Below are positions 1 through 9,392 of a DNA stretch of 64,000 bases, piece after piece (the first letter of the stretch is position 1; every line of letters begins with the position of its first letter). This stretch comes from Methylophilus aquaticus (GTDB lineage: Bacteria; Pseudomonadota; Gammaproteobacteria; Burkholderiales; Methylophilaceae). The stretch covers positions 272,027-336,026 of the forward strand of contig NZ_JAVCAP010000014.1 of assembly GCF_030769565.1 (NCBI RefSeq). Reading direction: 5' to 3'. Under the pieces are notes generated by a model. It saw only the letters and a program-made list of their open reading frames with translations. It had not been told where the DNA came from and ran no database searches. The translations under genes and the position numbers were made by a program.

Positions 1-2
1 CA

Positions 3-1016
3 ACAACGACAGTTGGTATAAGAAGTATTTTTATTATCTTTACAGATGTTTTTTTACCTTTTTATGTTTTTTCAAAATTGCAATCTTCAAGGCAAAGGCT
101 TAAAGAGGTATTACTTGCCTTTTTAATGGCAATGACGCTTCTATCCTTTGTTGGTATTGTAGAAACCGTTAAACACTGGTCTTTTTATCATGCCTTAACT
201 GAATCACTTGGTTTCGTAAATGCAAATGAGTTTTCTATTTCTCGTGACGGGATGCTACGTTCGGTTGCAACGTCGCAGCAACCCATTGTCCTCGGTTTTA
301 TGATTGCAGTTGCTTTTGGTCTTTTTTTTGCTGTGAAAAATATGTACTTTAATAACAACTTAATTCGAAAGTTTACACTGCTCGTACTTCTTTTTGGACT
401 CATTGCACCTTTCTCCAGAGGTCCGTGGATGGGGGCAATTAGCATGTTAATTGTCTTGGGTTTGTTAGGTAAAACACCTGTCGTAACAATGATAAGAATT
501 ATGATTGGGACAACAGTCTTGCTAGGCTTGATGTCTGTATCCGAGTCGGGTAAGAAAATACTCAATATGCTTCCCCTTATTGGCAATACTGAGTCGGAAA
601 CATTTGACTATCGAAGTCGATTATTTGAAAGTGCGTTCAATGTGGCAAATAGAACCCCATTATTCGGTTCAGATAATTATCTGGAGCAACCAGAAATGGA
701 AGTGATGCGACAGGGGCAAGGTATTGTTGATATTACTAATACCTATTTACAGGTTTTACTAGATAGCGGGTATGTAGGCCTTTTCTTATTTTCTGCATTA
801 ATACTTGGCACTATGGCAATGCTATATAAAGCAATAAAATTAACCAATGATAATGAGCTGAGTTCTATCGGAAAAGGCCTACTTTCGGCGCTCGTTGGTG
901 TTGCGTTGATGATAGCAGATGTTAGCAGTATTTCATTTGTGCCATGGATGTACTGGATTTTACTCGCAATTTCGGCAAGTTATATCAAGCTGGTAAAGCT
1001 TGAGAGTAATGCCTAG
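3..1016 (+). CDS. Wzy/O-antigen ligase-type membrane protein (5' end cut by window)
   Basis: Polytopic inner-membrane protein of the O-antigen polymerase/ligase (Wzy_C-like) type, expected to polymerise or transfer lipid-linked glycans in the periplasm. The frame is open from base 3 without an upstream stop, so a TTG at 78 is not a convincing start and the gene very probably begins outside the window. The motif FSRGPWMGA, about 110 residues after that TTG, matches the SRG(x)W signature that opens the Wzy_C domain. It is followed by a loop of roughly 100 residues and further hydrophobic segments to the C-terminus. It lies 40 bp upstream of an acyltransferase gene on the same strand. A second polymerase-like gene lies at 31023. 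Polymerase versus ligase cannot be decided from sequence. Confidence 0.75.
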   Translation, partial: TTTVGIRSIFIIFTDVFLPFYVFSKLQSSRQRLKEVLLAFLMAMTLLSFVGIVETVKHWSFYHALTESLGFVNANEFSISRDGMLRSVATSQQPIVLGFMIAVAFGLFFAVKNMYFNNNLIRKFTLLVLLFGLIAPFSRGPWMGAISMLIVLGLLGKTPVVTMIRIMIGTTVLLGLMSVSESGKKILNMLPLIGNTESETFDYRSRLFESAFNVANRTPLFGSDNYLEQPEMEVMRQGQGIVDITNTYLQVLLDSGYVGLFLFSALILGTMAMLYKAIKLTNDNELSSIGKGLLSALVGVALMIADVSSISFVPWMYWILLAISASYIKLVKLESNA

Positions 1017-1056
1017 TCCGCCACCAATATATTTAATATATAAATAGGGAGCTTCC

Positions 1057-2127
1057 TTGAATTATAAACCTGAACTTGATGGAATTAGAGCGATATCAAT
1101 ATTGCTTGTCATCATCTCTCATGCTGGATTTGGACATATCATTCCAGGAGGACTTGGGGTAACAATTTTTTTCTTTGTGAGTGGTTATTTAATCACTTCA
1201 TTATTATTAGCCGAAGCTGATGCTAATAAGCATATCGATTTATATCGGTTTTATATGAGGCGCTTCTGGCGGTTACTGCCACCATTGATTTTTTTTATAT
1301 GCATCGCTATTACAACCGTTTTGTTTGTGAATCACCATATTAAATTGGCAGAAATATTTTCTGCATTTTTTTATTACGCAAACTATTACAAGATTTTTAT
1401 TCATTACGATGCTTTAAACAGTTACCCCTCTCCATTTAATATTTTATGGAGCCTTGCTATCGAAGAGCACTTTTATATCTTATATGCACCTTTATTGGCC
1501 TATACATTTAGCACTGGCAGGTTTATCAAAGTGGTTGTCATCATGACCATTTTGCCTTTATGTATAAGATTACTCTCTGTTCAGTTGTACCCTGATTTGT
1601 TAGTAGATGGGGGCTACAATTATTCAGCGACTGAAACTAGAATCGACTCAATTGCAATGGGATGTCTGTTGGCTGTACTTTTTCATACAAAAAATATATA
1701 TGAAAAATTTAAGTCATTTATTTTAAATGATCGTATTGTTTATGCAGGATTGACCGTATTATTAATGACGCTGCTATATAGAAGCTTGTACTTTAGAGAA
1801 ACATTTAGATATAGCATTCAAAATGTAGTCTTCTTTATGTTGGTTGCCAATTTACTATTTTCAAGCTCTCCAGTCATGAAGAGGGTAAGGGCAATCTTCT
1901 CTACACCTGTGATGACACATTTAGGTAGATTAAGCTACTCCTTATATTTATTTCATTGGTTAGCCATTATTTATGTAGATTTATTGGTTGGGGGAGATAT
2001 GAAGCTAACATTAAAATGGCAATTATGCTATTGGCTGGCCACCATAGTGATGTCTTATGTATCTTACCTGTTGATTGAGGGTAGAACTAAAAGATATAGA
2101 CTGATGTTTGGATCCAATGTTAAGTGA
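1057..2127 (+). CDS. acyltransferase-3 family membrane protein
   Basis: Integral-membrane O-acyltransferase of the OafA/AT3 family, expected to O-acetylate or acylate the polysaccharide. It opens with the family hallmark ELDGIRAISILLVIISHAGF (Asp-Gly-x-Arg plus the His proposed for catalysis), and WSLAIEEHFY at about residue 130 is the second conserved AT3 motif. About ten hydrophobic helices fill its 356 residues, the usual size for a stand-alone AT3 protein. The start is TTG with GGGAG about 5 nt upstream. It is the first of three AT3 genes in the left arm of the locus. The sugar acceptor is unknown. Confidence 0.88.
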   Translation: MNYKPELDGIRAISILLVIISHAGFGHIIPGGLGVTIFFFVSGYLITSLLLAEADANKHIDLYRFYMRRFWRLLPPLIFFICIAITTVLFVNHHIKLAEIFSAFFYYANYYKIFIHYDALNSYPSPFNILWSLAIEEHFYILYAPLLAYTFSTGRFIKVVVIMTILPLCIRLLSVQLYPDLLVDGGYNYSATETRIDSIAMGCLLAVLFHTKNIYEKFKSFILNDRIVYAGLTVLLMTLLYRSLYFRETFRYSIQNVVFFMLVANLLFSSSPVMKRVRAIFSTPVMTHLGRLSYSLYLFHWLAIIYVDLLVGGDMKLTLKWQLCYWLATIVMSYVSYLLIEGRTKRYRLMFGSNVK

Positions 2128-2163
2128 TATGCCAATGAATTATAAAGACATAAGGTTTTAGTT

Positions 2164-3246
2164 ATGGCAATCACGTTTAGTAATAAAAAAAATATGCCTT
2201 CACACTTATCCTATTATTTAGATGCAGTCCGTTTTTTTTCTGCATTTATGGTGTTTTTATATCACATCAAAACTATTAGTTTAGGCCCACCTTCTGTTTT
2301 AAAGTTGATTCCAGACAAAGGGCATTTTTTTGTGATTTTGTTTTTTGTTCTGTCAGGATATGTCATTGCCTACAGTACTTATTTTAAGAATAAGGGGGCA
2401 TTTTCTTACGTTGTCGATAGATTTGCCAGGGTCTTTAGTGTCGCTTTTCCTTCTCTAGTTTTATGCTGTTTGTTTGCTTTTTTTTATAGTGTATCTTTTA
2501 AGGATGAGTTAACCAATTTACTAACAAATGTTTTATTTTTAGGTCAAGCTGGTACACTAGAACTCTATCCTTTTTGGAATCAACCCTATTGGTCGTTATG
2601 CTACGAGGTGATGTATTATATTTTGTTTGGTTGTTTTTTCTTTTTAAATGGGTGGAAAAGAATAGCCGCTATCACGGTAGCTTTTATAGCTTCAGGGCCA
2701 AAAGTAATACTGCTATTACCATGCTGGCTGTTTGGAGTATGGATTTACAATTATAGGGATGCCATTAAAGTTAACAAATATATTGCAATAACTCTAAGCT
2801 TCCTACTGCCTGCTGTAATTATTTTGATCCTAGTAAAGTTTAACTTTATCTATGTTCTGAAAGAGAGTTCAGTCAGCATACTTGGTGTTTTTCATAATAA
2901 AGCTGGTTTTTCATCACACTTTTTGGTTGATTATGCCACTGCAATAATGTTTTCAGCTCACATATATTTTCTTCGTTTCTTTGAGTTTGAATGGTATGGC
3001 TTTTTCAAGAGTTTAATCAAAATAGGTTCAAAAGTCTCGTTTACGCTATACCTATTTCATCTCCCACTTCTCAAATTCCAAGAAGTCATTTTAGGACAAT
3101 CTTCTCAATCTAAATTCTCTTTTCTAATAGCTTTATTTGTAATACCAATTATTTGTTATTTGTTATCCATTTTCACTGATAACTTCCAGTCAACTCTAAA
3201 GTTATATCTGCGTAATTTTTCAGAGCGTAAAGTTAAAAATATATAA
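2164..3246 (+). CDS. acyltransferase-3 family membrane protein
   Basis: Second AT3-family integral-membrane acyltransferase, 360 residues. SYYLDAVRFFSAFMVFLYH near the N-terminus corresponds to the D-x-x-R...H signature, and PYWSLCYEVMYY at about residue 140 is the conserved WSL-x-x-E motif. Multiple hydrophobic helices run through the protein. It is divergent from its neighbour at 1057, so this is not a recent tandem duplication. The local DNA is extremely A+T-rich (the 60 bases from 2161 contain only 16 G/C). The likely role is acyl decoration of an EPS sugar. Confidence 0.87.
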   Translation: MAITFSNKKNMPSHLSYYLDAVRFFSAFMVFLYHIKTISLGPPSVLKLIPDKGHFFVILFFVLSGYVIAYSTYFKNKGAFSYVVDRFARVFSVAFPSLVLCCLFAFFYSVSFKDELTNLLTNVLFLGQAGTLELYPFWNQPYWSLCYEVMYYILFGCFFFLNGWKRIAAITVAFIASGPKVILLLPCWLFGVWIYNYRDAIKVNKYIAITLSFLLPAVIILILVKFNFIYVLKESSVSILGVFHNKAGFSSHFLVDYATAIMFSAHIYFLRFFEFEWYGFFKSLIKIGSKVSFTLYLFHLPLLKFQEVILGQSSQSKFSFLIALFVIPIICYLLSIFTDNFQSTLKLYLRNFSERKVKNI

Positions 3247-3362
3247 AATGTGATAACTGATATGAAGGATAAGTCGTATCATTAAATTGATTAGTATTTT
3301 GTTTTGTGCAAAACATATATTAAGCATATTAAGAGCTAAATTTTAATTCGTTAAGGTTGCAA

Positions 3363-4574
3363 ATGAATATTATTTTGATAGCCCCTAATTTTTCAAAACA
3401 AAAGGGCGGAGAGGCAATGAAAGCCTTTCAAATTTTTACTAATTTAAAAAAGAGGTTGCCTCAAACTATTCAGATTACTCATGAGCGAAACTTGAACGAA
3501 GTAGTCAATGATTTAAAGGTCAAAGATGTTTATTTTGTTAAAGATGATTTTGTGATGCTGTTCTTGTATCACTCAATTATTTTTAGGTTATTTTGTGATG
3601 CTTGGTTCTCATATAAATCTGTAAAATTAGCTGAGCAGATTGCCTTAAAAAAAGGCTGGAATAATCAGCAACTGATTATTCATCAAACTGAGCCTAATTC
3701 ACCTGTAAAACCAAGATGTCTATCCGGAAATTTTTTGAATGTATTTGGTCCAATCAATGGAAATATCTACTACCCAAGTTTTTTCTATCATAAAGAAAAG
3801 TTGGTCACCAAGTTTCGCCGTAAGACGCACTTTTTATTTCAGAAACTGAATTCAGTTTTACCGTTTGGAATTAAAAATGCTGATTTGATTTTAGTTGCTG
3901 GAGGAGACAGAACAAGTTCTTCATTATATAGCGCAGGCTGTAGAGAAAAGCAGATGTACCATACCTTGGACTGTGGTGTTGAAGAAACTGTATTAAGCCA
4001 ACCACGTGTAAATCATATTGAAAATAATTACAGGTTTGTACAATACGGCAGGGTTGTTTTTCATAAGTGTACTTTTCTTGTGATTGAAAGTTTAACCAAA
4101 ACAAAAAATCGTATTATTTTTGATATCGTCGGTACAGGCCCTGAATTGGAGTATTGTAAAAATTTAGTTAAAGAACTGAAATTAGAGGATAGAGTAAACT
4201 TTATTCCTTGGTATCCAAGCCACCAGGATCTTTTAAACTCACTTTCAAACTATCGCAGTTTAGTCTTTCCAAGTATTGAGGATGCGAATGGTATTGTTGT
4301 TCAAGAGGTTATGGCAATGGGAATTCCAGCAATATGTCTTGATTGGGGAGGGCCTCAATTACTGGTTGAGCACAATGTAGACGGTTTCCTTGTCACACCA
4401 GAGTCCCACGATCAAGTAGTGAGCGATATTGCAAAGTATATGGACGAACTTGCAGTTAATCCCGATTTAGCAGAAAAGTTCTCAATAAATGCTTATAACA
4501 AGGCCAAGTTATGGAGCTGGGACCTTTTAGTTGATGACTGGATTAATCAATACAAATCATTATTAAAAATGTGA
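3363..4574 (+). CDS. glycosyltransferase, GT4-like (GT-B fold)
   Basis: Predicted cytoplasmic GT-B glycosyltransferase adding a sugar to the lipid-linked EPS repeat unit. The N-terminus NIILIAPNFSKQKGGEAMK carries the glycine-rich donor-side loop. The C-terminal half has the GT4 pattern VFPSIEDANGIVVQEVMAMG followed by P-A-I-C-L-D-W-G-G, including the E-x7-E nucleotide-sugar motif. An upstream in-frame TTG at 3357 is possible, but ATG 3363 is preferred because AAGG at 3353-3356 is then 6 nt away. The donor and acceptor cannot be predicted. Confidence 0.85.
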   Translation: MNIILIAPNFSKQKGGEAMKAFQIFTNLKKRLPQTIQITHERNLNEVVNDLKVKDVYFVKDDFVMLFLYHSIIFRLFCDAWFSYKSVKLAEQIALKKGWNNQQLIIHQTEPNSPVKPRCLSGNFLNVFGPINGNIYYPSFFYHKEKLVTKFRRKTHFLFQKLNSVLPFGIKNADLILVAGGDRTSSSLYSAGCREKQMYHTLDCGVEETVLSQPRVNHIENNYRFVQYGRVVFHKCTFLVIESLTKTKNRIIFDIVGTGPELEYCKNLVKELKLEDRVNFIPWYPSHQDLLNSLSNYRSLVFPSIEDANGIVVQEVMAMGIPAICLDWGGPQLLVEHNVDGFLVTPESHDQVVSDIAKYMDELAVNPDLAEKFSINAYNKAKLWSWDLLVDDWINQYKSLLKM

Positions 4575-4606
4575 GTTTGTAAATAATTGCTTACCATGGA
4601 GTCAAT

Positions 4607-6205
4607 ATGAAAAGACGTGCATTCGTAAAGTCCGGGATTGCAATTGCCGTGGCAGGCGCATTTCTATCTCGGCAGCCTATGTTTGCTTTTGGTAAAGCCT
4701 TGCTTAATCCCAATAAAGTCAAATTTGTATCTCCTGCAAGTATGGGGATTAACCTTGCTGCAATTTCATATTGGGGATCTGAGTTACCTTTTACGGATAT
4801 TTTCAAAAGTGCAGGTGAGTGGGTAAGTAATGCGAAAGCAATGCAATGGGGTTCTGGCCCCAAGCTCGATATTGATGAGCATGGCTGGGTTAAAAGGCTC
4901 GATGCTGCTGGTTTTGCGACCAAGATGGTTGCTTTGGCTGGTTTATATCCAACTGGTATTTATACCATTTTATTTGATGGCGAAGGTGAAGTTCAGCTAG
5001 CTTTTAATGTTGGCAAAGTAATAAAAGCCTTACCTGGCAAGTTGGTGGTAAAAGTTAACTCCGCAAGTATGCCACTGGCTGTCAACCTTAACAAAACTAA
5101 TCCCAAAAATTACGTCAGAAATATTCGCGTTTACTTGCCAGAATATCAAAGCTCTGAAGGTGTTACATACACAAATGAGTTTATAGATAGATGGGCCGGC
5201 ATGGCTTGTATTCGGTTTATGGATTTTATTGCTACAAATAACTCTAAAATTCAACATTGGTCTGATCGACCCATGCTGGAGGATGCATCATATAGTCTTA
5301 AAGGCGTTCCTTTGGAGCTAATGGTTGATTTGGCTAACAAACTAGATGCTGATGCCTGGTTTTGTATTCCACATCTTGCAGATGATGATTATGTTGAAAA
5401 ATATATTACATACATTGACCAGCATTTAAAACCAGGTCTTCGTGCTTGGATTGAATACTCAAATGAGGTGTGGAACTCTGTTTTTAACCAGTCAAAGTAT
5501 TGCGTTGATATCGGGGTTAAAACGGCACTTGCCCAATCTCCGAGGGACGCGGGCTTGTTAGCTTACGCAAGGCGTTGTAGAGATATATTCAAAATAGTTG
5601 CTAAAGTCTCTGACAATAAAAAAAGATATGTGTGCGTTGTTGCCTCACAAGCCGCTAATCCTTATGTGTCAGAAAAAATCCTTTCTTTTGAAGATTTAGT
5701 CGAATATGCTGATGCTTTGGCTATTGCACCTTACTTTTCATTTAACGTGGCACCGAATGATGTGCTTAATGATAAGGAGGTAATGAATTGGAGTTTGGAT
5801 AAGTTATTTGAATATCTTGAAACGGTTAAGCTCCCTGAAGCAAAAAAATGGATAGAAGATAGCAAAAAAGTAAGTGAACGTTATGGCCTTTCACTCGTTG
5901 CGTATGAGGCAGGCCAACATTTAACCGCATACAGGGGTGCTGAAAACAATACTCAACTTGTTGATTTGTTTTCTAAAGCGAATGCACACCCTCGCATGGG
6001 AAAGCTTTATAGTCGCTATTTAAAAGATTGGGAGCAGTCTGGTGGTGGTTTGCTTTGCGCTTTCTCAAGTATGAGTGTATGGAGTAAATGGGGCAGTTGG
6101 GGGTTGCTGGAACGTCCAACTGATAATCCAGAACAATCAGCCAAGTTTAAATCTGTGGTTGAGTGGGCGCAGTCTCATGGTCAATCAATAAAACTGAAAA
6201 AATAG
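4607..6205 (+). CDS. Tat-exported glycoside-hydrolase-like protein
   Basis: Secreted 532-residue protein with a twin-arginine signal (MKRRAFVKSGIAIAVAGAF), so it is probably exported folded. The body resembles TIM-barrel glycosidases of clan A: WIEYSNEVWN at 281-290 contains an Asn-Glu pair typical of the acid/base position (E287). LVAYEAGQHL contains E434, which would suit the nucleophile. These assignments come from motif appearance only. It sits between glycosyltransferase and acetyltransferase genes (32 bp and 18 bp gaps), so an EPS-trimming or EPS-releasing role is plausible. The exact family was not recognised. Confidence 0.6.
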   Translation: MKRRAFVKSGIAIAVAGAFLSRQPMFAFGKALLNPNKVKFVSPASMGINLAAISYWGSELPFTDIFKSAGEWVSNAKAMQWGSGPKLDIDEHGWVKRLDAAGFATKMVALAGLYPTGIYTILFDGEGEVQLAFNVGKVIKALPGKLVVKVNSASMPLAVNLNKTNPKNYVRNIRVYLPEYQSSEGVTYTNEFIDRWAGMACIRFMDFIATNNSKIQHWSDRPMLEDASYSLKGVPLELMVDLANKLDADAWFCIPHLADDDYVEKYITYIDQHLKPGLRAWIEYSNEVWNSVFNQSKYCVDIGVKTALAQSPRDAGLLAYARRCRDIFKIVAKVSDNKKRYVCVVASQAANPYVSEKILSFEDLVEYADALAIAPYFSFNVAPNDVLNDKEVMNWSLDKLFEYLETVKLPEAKKWIEDSKKVSERYGLSLVAYEAGQHLTAYRGAENNTQLVDLFSKANAHPRMGKLYSRYLKDWEQSGGGLLCAFSSMSVWSKWGSWGLLERPTDNPEQSAKFKSVVEWAQSHGQSIKLKK

Positions 6206-6223
6206 AAATTCGGATTTTTATAA

Positions 6224-6844
6224 ATGATAAAAAGATTAATAAAATACAATGCATTTAAACATGGCAGATTTATTAATCTATATAAAAGGCTATGTAAGCC
6301 TAGTAATGCGGAGTATGCAGCATTTTTAAAGGCGAGAAACACTTTTCATAGTATGGGAGAGTCTTGTTTAATAAATCTGGATGCGCACTTTACCGATCCA
6401 CAATATGTACAAATAGGAAATAACGTTGTCTTGTCTGATTGTTATTTGATCGGTCATGATGGTGTGATTGCAATGTTAAATAATGCATTTAATGAAAAGT
6501 TAGATGCTGTGGGTAAAATTGTAATTGGAAATAATGTATTTATTGGTCATGGTGCAATTATTTTGCGAAATGTAAGTGTTGGAAATAATGTTGTGGTTGC
6601 AGCTGGGTCTGTTGTCGTTAAAGATATTCCGGATAATTGTGTTGTAGGCGGTGTACCTGCCAAAGTGATCGGTGATACAAGCGCTTTACTTGAGAAGCTA
6701 AAAAGTGAAACGTTATCGTTGCCATGGTTTGATTTGATACAAAAGCGTGAAGGCGGTTTTGACCCTGAGATTGAGCCGCAGCTTGTAGAATTGAGAGTCA
6801 GGCATTTCTTTAAAAATAATAATACAAGTAACAGGAGTGCCTAG
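6224..6844 (+). CDS. hexapeptide-repeat (left-handed beta-helix) acyltransferase
   Basis: Cytoplasmic O-acetyltransferase of the LbH/CatB-like class, 206 residues. Isoleucine/valine-rich hexapeptide turns run from about residue 60 to 150. The C-terminal coil [20 protein letters not shown] followed by VPAK-V is the usual end of the helix, and the conserved His is present in FIGHGAIIL. It precedes the next glycosyltransferase gene directly (stop TAG at 6842-6844, TTG start at 6845). It probably acetylates a sugar nucleotide or a lipid-linked sugar. Confidence 0.85.
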   Translation: MIKRLIKYNAFKHGRFINLYKRLCKPSNAEYAAFLKARNTFHSMGESCLINLDAHFTDPQYVQIGNNVVLSDCYLIGHDGVIAMLNNAFNEKLDAVGKIVIGNNVFIGHGAIILRNVSVGNNVVVAAGSVVVKDIPDNCVVGGVPAKVIGDTSALLEKLKSETLSLPWFDLIQKREGGFDPEIEPQLVELRVRHFFKNNNTSNRSA

Positions 6845-7798
6845 TTGAAGGATTTATCAGTCATCTTAGTTAGTTACAATACGGCTGAGTTAAGCAAAAA
6901 AGTGCTTGACTTGCTTTTCACATCTAACCTGCAGCGTGAGCGGTACGAAGTGTTTGTGATTGATAATGCCTCACAAGACGATTCTAATCAAATTCTTGAG
7001 TTTGAGTTTCCAAATATTACATTGATCAAAAACTCAGTGAATGTTGGATTTGGACGAGCTAATAATCAGGTACTAAACAATATTTCAGGTAGGTATGTAT
7101 TATTGTTGAACACTGATGCTTTTGTTGAGCGTGATACGCTCGATAAAACGCTGCAATTCATGGACAACAATCCAGATACAGGGATTCTAGGGGTAAGGCT
7201 GGTTGGTCGGGACGGTATTCTACAACCGTCATGCCGATATTTTCCCACAGCTTGGAATTTGTTTGTTCAACGAGCAGGCTTACAGCGTTGGTTTAAATTA
7301 ACCAAAATGGTTGATGATATGCATTGGGATCATGCAAGTGTTCGCCAATGCGACTGGGTGCCAGGTTGTTACTATTTGGTTAGAAAGGAGGTCATTGATC
7401 AAGTTGGTCTTTTTGACCCAAGATTTTTTTTATACTATGAAGAGGTAGACCATTGTTTAGCTGCAAAGAAGGCGGGCTGGCAAGTTACTTATTTCCCAGA
7501 TGCAACAGTTGTTCATATCGGTGGAGAAAGTGCTAAAACCGATAACAAAATTTCTTCTGTCAGTAAACAAGTCAGTTTCTTGCAAATTGAAAGTGAAATA
7601 CTATTTTTTCGAAAGAACAACAATTTTTCCGGTTTTCTAATTTATGTCTTTTTGTTTATTCTCGCTGATTTATTTGCGTTTTCTAAAACATCAATTAAAT
7701 CAATAGTGTATGGGAGAAAATGTAAACACTTATTTGCCATACCACTTTTTATACATATTCTCATTAAAACCAGCTTCGGCATAAAACCGATACATTAA
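6845..7798 (+). CDS. glycosyltransferase family 2, rhamnosyltransferase-like
   Basis: GT-A glycosyltransferase. VILVSYNTAELSKKVLDLL is the N-terminal nucleotide-binding strand, VLLLNTDAFVE holds the metal-binding acidic motif, and FFLYYEEVDHCLAAKKAGW is the C-terminal acidic motif typical of rhamnosyltransferase-like GT2 proteins. A hydrophobic C-terminal stretch (about residues 265-285) may anchor it to the membrane. The TTG start is supported by AGGAG at 6834-6838. dTDP-rhamnose genes lie at 40811-44208, so rhamnose is a reasonable donor, but this is an inference. Confidence 0.88.
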   Translation: MKDLSVILVSYNTAELSKKVLDLLFTSNLQRERYEVFVIDNASQDDSNQILEFEFPNITLIKNSVNVGFGRANNQVLNNISGRYVLLLNTDAFVERDTLDKTLQFMDNNPDTGILGVRLVGRDGILQPSCRYFPTAWNLFVQRAGLQRWFKLTKMVDDMHWDHASVRQCDWVPGCYYLVRKEVIDQVGLFDPRFFLYYEEVDHCLAAKKAGWQVTYFPDATVVHIGGESAKTDNKISSVSKQVSFLQIESEILFFRKNNNFSGFLIYVFLFILADLFAFSKTSIKSIVYGRKCKHLFAIPLFIHILIKTSFGIKPIH

Positions 7799-7817
7799 TC
7801 CAATATAAGAACCAGGT

Positions 7818-8810
7818 TTGAATAGTATGACAAAAAGAATAGATATTTTAGATGGTTGGCGTGGCATTAGTATATTGTTGGTTTTATGTGGTCATCTATT
7901 ACCCTTGGGCCCTGCAAAATATCAACTTAATGTGAGTATAGCCGGCACAGGAATGGCATTGTTTTTTATTTTATCGGGCTTTTTAATCACCAGTATTTTG
8001 CAGAAAGACTTGAATATAAAGTCTTTTTTTATCAAGCGATTTTTACGTATTTTACCCCTTGCGTGGGTGGTGTTGCTCACTACACTCATCTACTTTAATG
8101 CTGAATCATGGAAGTACTTACCACATTTTTTCTTCTATGCAAATTGGCCACCAATGAGTTTACTTCCAAGTACTGGACACTTTTGGAGCTTGTGTGTTGA
8201 GATGCAGTTTTATGTAATGATTGGTTTACTGGTTTGGATATTTAAGCGGTATGCCTTTTACTTGCTACCATTATTTTGTATTGCTGTATCCATTGCAAGA
8301 TTTACTTATGACAAACCAATGGTGATTAATACTTATTTTAGAATTGATGAAATTTTGGCAGGGTGCTTACTCGCTATGTTAGTGAATGCGGATAAACCTC
8401 TATGGCTTAGAATCCAAGCTGTTGTTAGCAAGCTAAATCCACTGATCATGTTGCCCATATTGGTATTATCCGCGCACCCTGAATCAGGGGCACTTAATTA
8501 TTTCAGACCATACATAGCTTTATTAACAATTGGCTCGACAGTATTTAATTCAAATGCCCAGACGTTGTTTTTTCAAATCTTGAGAAGTCGTTTTTTAGCA
8601 TATATTGCTCAAATATCTTATGCTTTATATTTGATTCATGGCGTTTTGGCAGATACTTGGATTGGCCAAGGTGAAACAAAAGCTCAGAAGTACCTTAAAA
8701 GGCCATTGTTGTTTGGATTGACATTTTTGCTTGCACATATATCAACGTTCTATTACGAAAAGCGTTGGATTGCCCTTGGTCAGCGTTTAACTTCAAAGGT
8801 TAAAGGCTGA
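7818..8810 (+). CDS. acyltransferase-3 family membrane protein
   Basis: Third AT3 acyltransferase in the left arm, 330 residues. RIDILDGWRGISILLVLCGH carries the D-G-x-R and His signature, and GHFWSLCVEMQFYVM at about residue 120 is the second motif. Roughly ten hydrophobic helices are visible. The start may be TTG 7818 or ATG 7827. Neither has a strong ribosome-binding site; AGG at 7813 slightly favours the ATG. The gene lies 19 bp after a GT2 gene and 75 bp before a serine-acetyltransferase-like gene. Confidence 0.87.
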   Translation: MNSMTKRIDILDGWRGISILLVLCGHLLPLGPAKYQLNVSIAGTGMALFFILSGFLITSILQKDLNIKSFFIKRFLRILPLAWVVLLTTLIYFNAESWKYLPHFFFYANWPPMSLLPSTGHFWSLCVEMQFYVMIGLLVWIFKRYAFYLLPLFCIAVSIARFTYDKPMVINTYFRIDEILAGCLLAMLVNADKPLWLRIQAVVSKLNPLIMLPILVLSAHPESGALNYFRPYIALLTIGSTVFNSNAQTLFFQILRSRFLAYIAQISYALYLIHGVLADTWIGQGETKAQKYLKRPLLFGLTFLLAHISTFYYEKRWIALGQRLTSKVKG

Positions 8811-8885
8811 CGACAACTATATTAAGTATTTAGCTCGGTCATATTAGAATTTAGCGTATGGTGAATAATTTTTATTTAGAAAATA

Positions 8886-9392
8886 ATGTTTGATTACATC
8901 CGAAACGACTTAAATATATATAAAGGTAACTGGGCGGCCCAAGGCTTTTGGGTCATGCTGGTTTATCGCTTTGGCAGATGGCGTTATGGCGTCAGGATTA
9001 AACTTCTACGGAAACTGTGTTCGCTTATTTACAAAGTACTTTATAAGCTTGTTCAGATTGTCACTGGCATTGAACTGCCATGCGAGGTTGAGGTAGGTGA
9101 GGGCTTTGTGATTGACCACTTTGGCGGTATTGTGATTAGTGGTTATGCTAGGTTTGGAACAAATTGCCGCATCAGAAATGGCGTGGTTGTAGGGTTGAAA
9201 AATGTTGAAGATGTGGTTGCGCCTGTATTTGGTGATGACGTTGATATCGGCACAGGTGCTAAAGTGTTGGGTAATATAAAAATTGGTAGCAGAGTCATTA
9301 TTGGCGCTAATGCGGTTGTGTTGACTGATGTTCCTGACGACTCGATTGCTGTGGGAGTGCCCGCTATCATCAAATCTAGAAAGAAAGTATGA
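8886..9392 (+). CDS. serine O-acetyltransferase-like hexapeptide protein
   Basis: 168-residue acetyltransferase resembling the CysE/WcaB group commonly found in polysaccharide loci. The N-terminal helical part is followed by left-handed beta-helix repeats. The motif GFVIDHFGGIVI holds the Asp-His pair that activates the acceptor hydroxyl in this family. The C-terminal coil VIIGANAVVLTDVPDDSIAV is typical. The gene overlaps the next one by 4 bp (ATGA). Position in an EPS locus argues for sugar acetylation rather than cysteine synthesis. Confidence 0.85.
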   Translation: MFDYIRNDLNIYKGNWAAQGFWVMLVYRFGRWRYGVRIKLLRKLCSLIYKVLYKLVQIVTGIELPCEVEVGEGFVIDHFGGIVISGYARFGTNCRIRNGVVVGLKNVEDVVAPVFGDDVDIGTGAKVLGNIKIGSRVIIGANAVVLTDVPDDSIAVGVPAIIKSRKKV

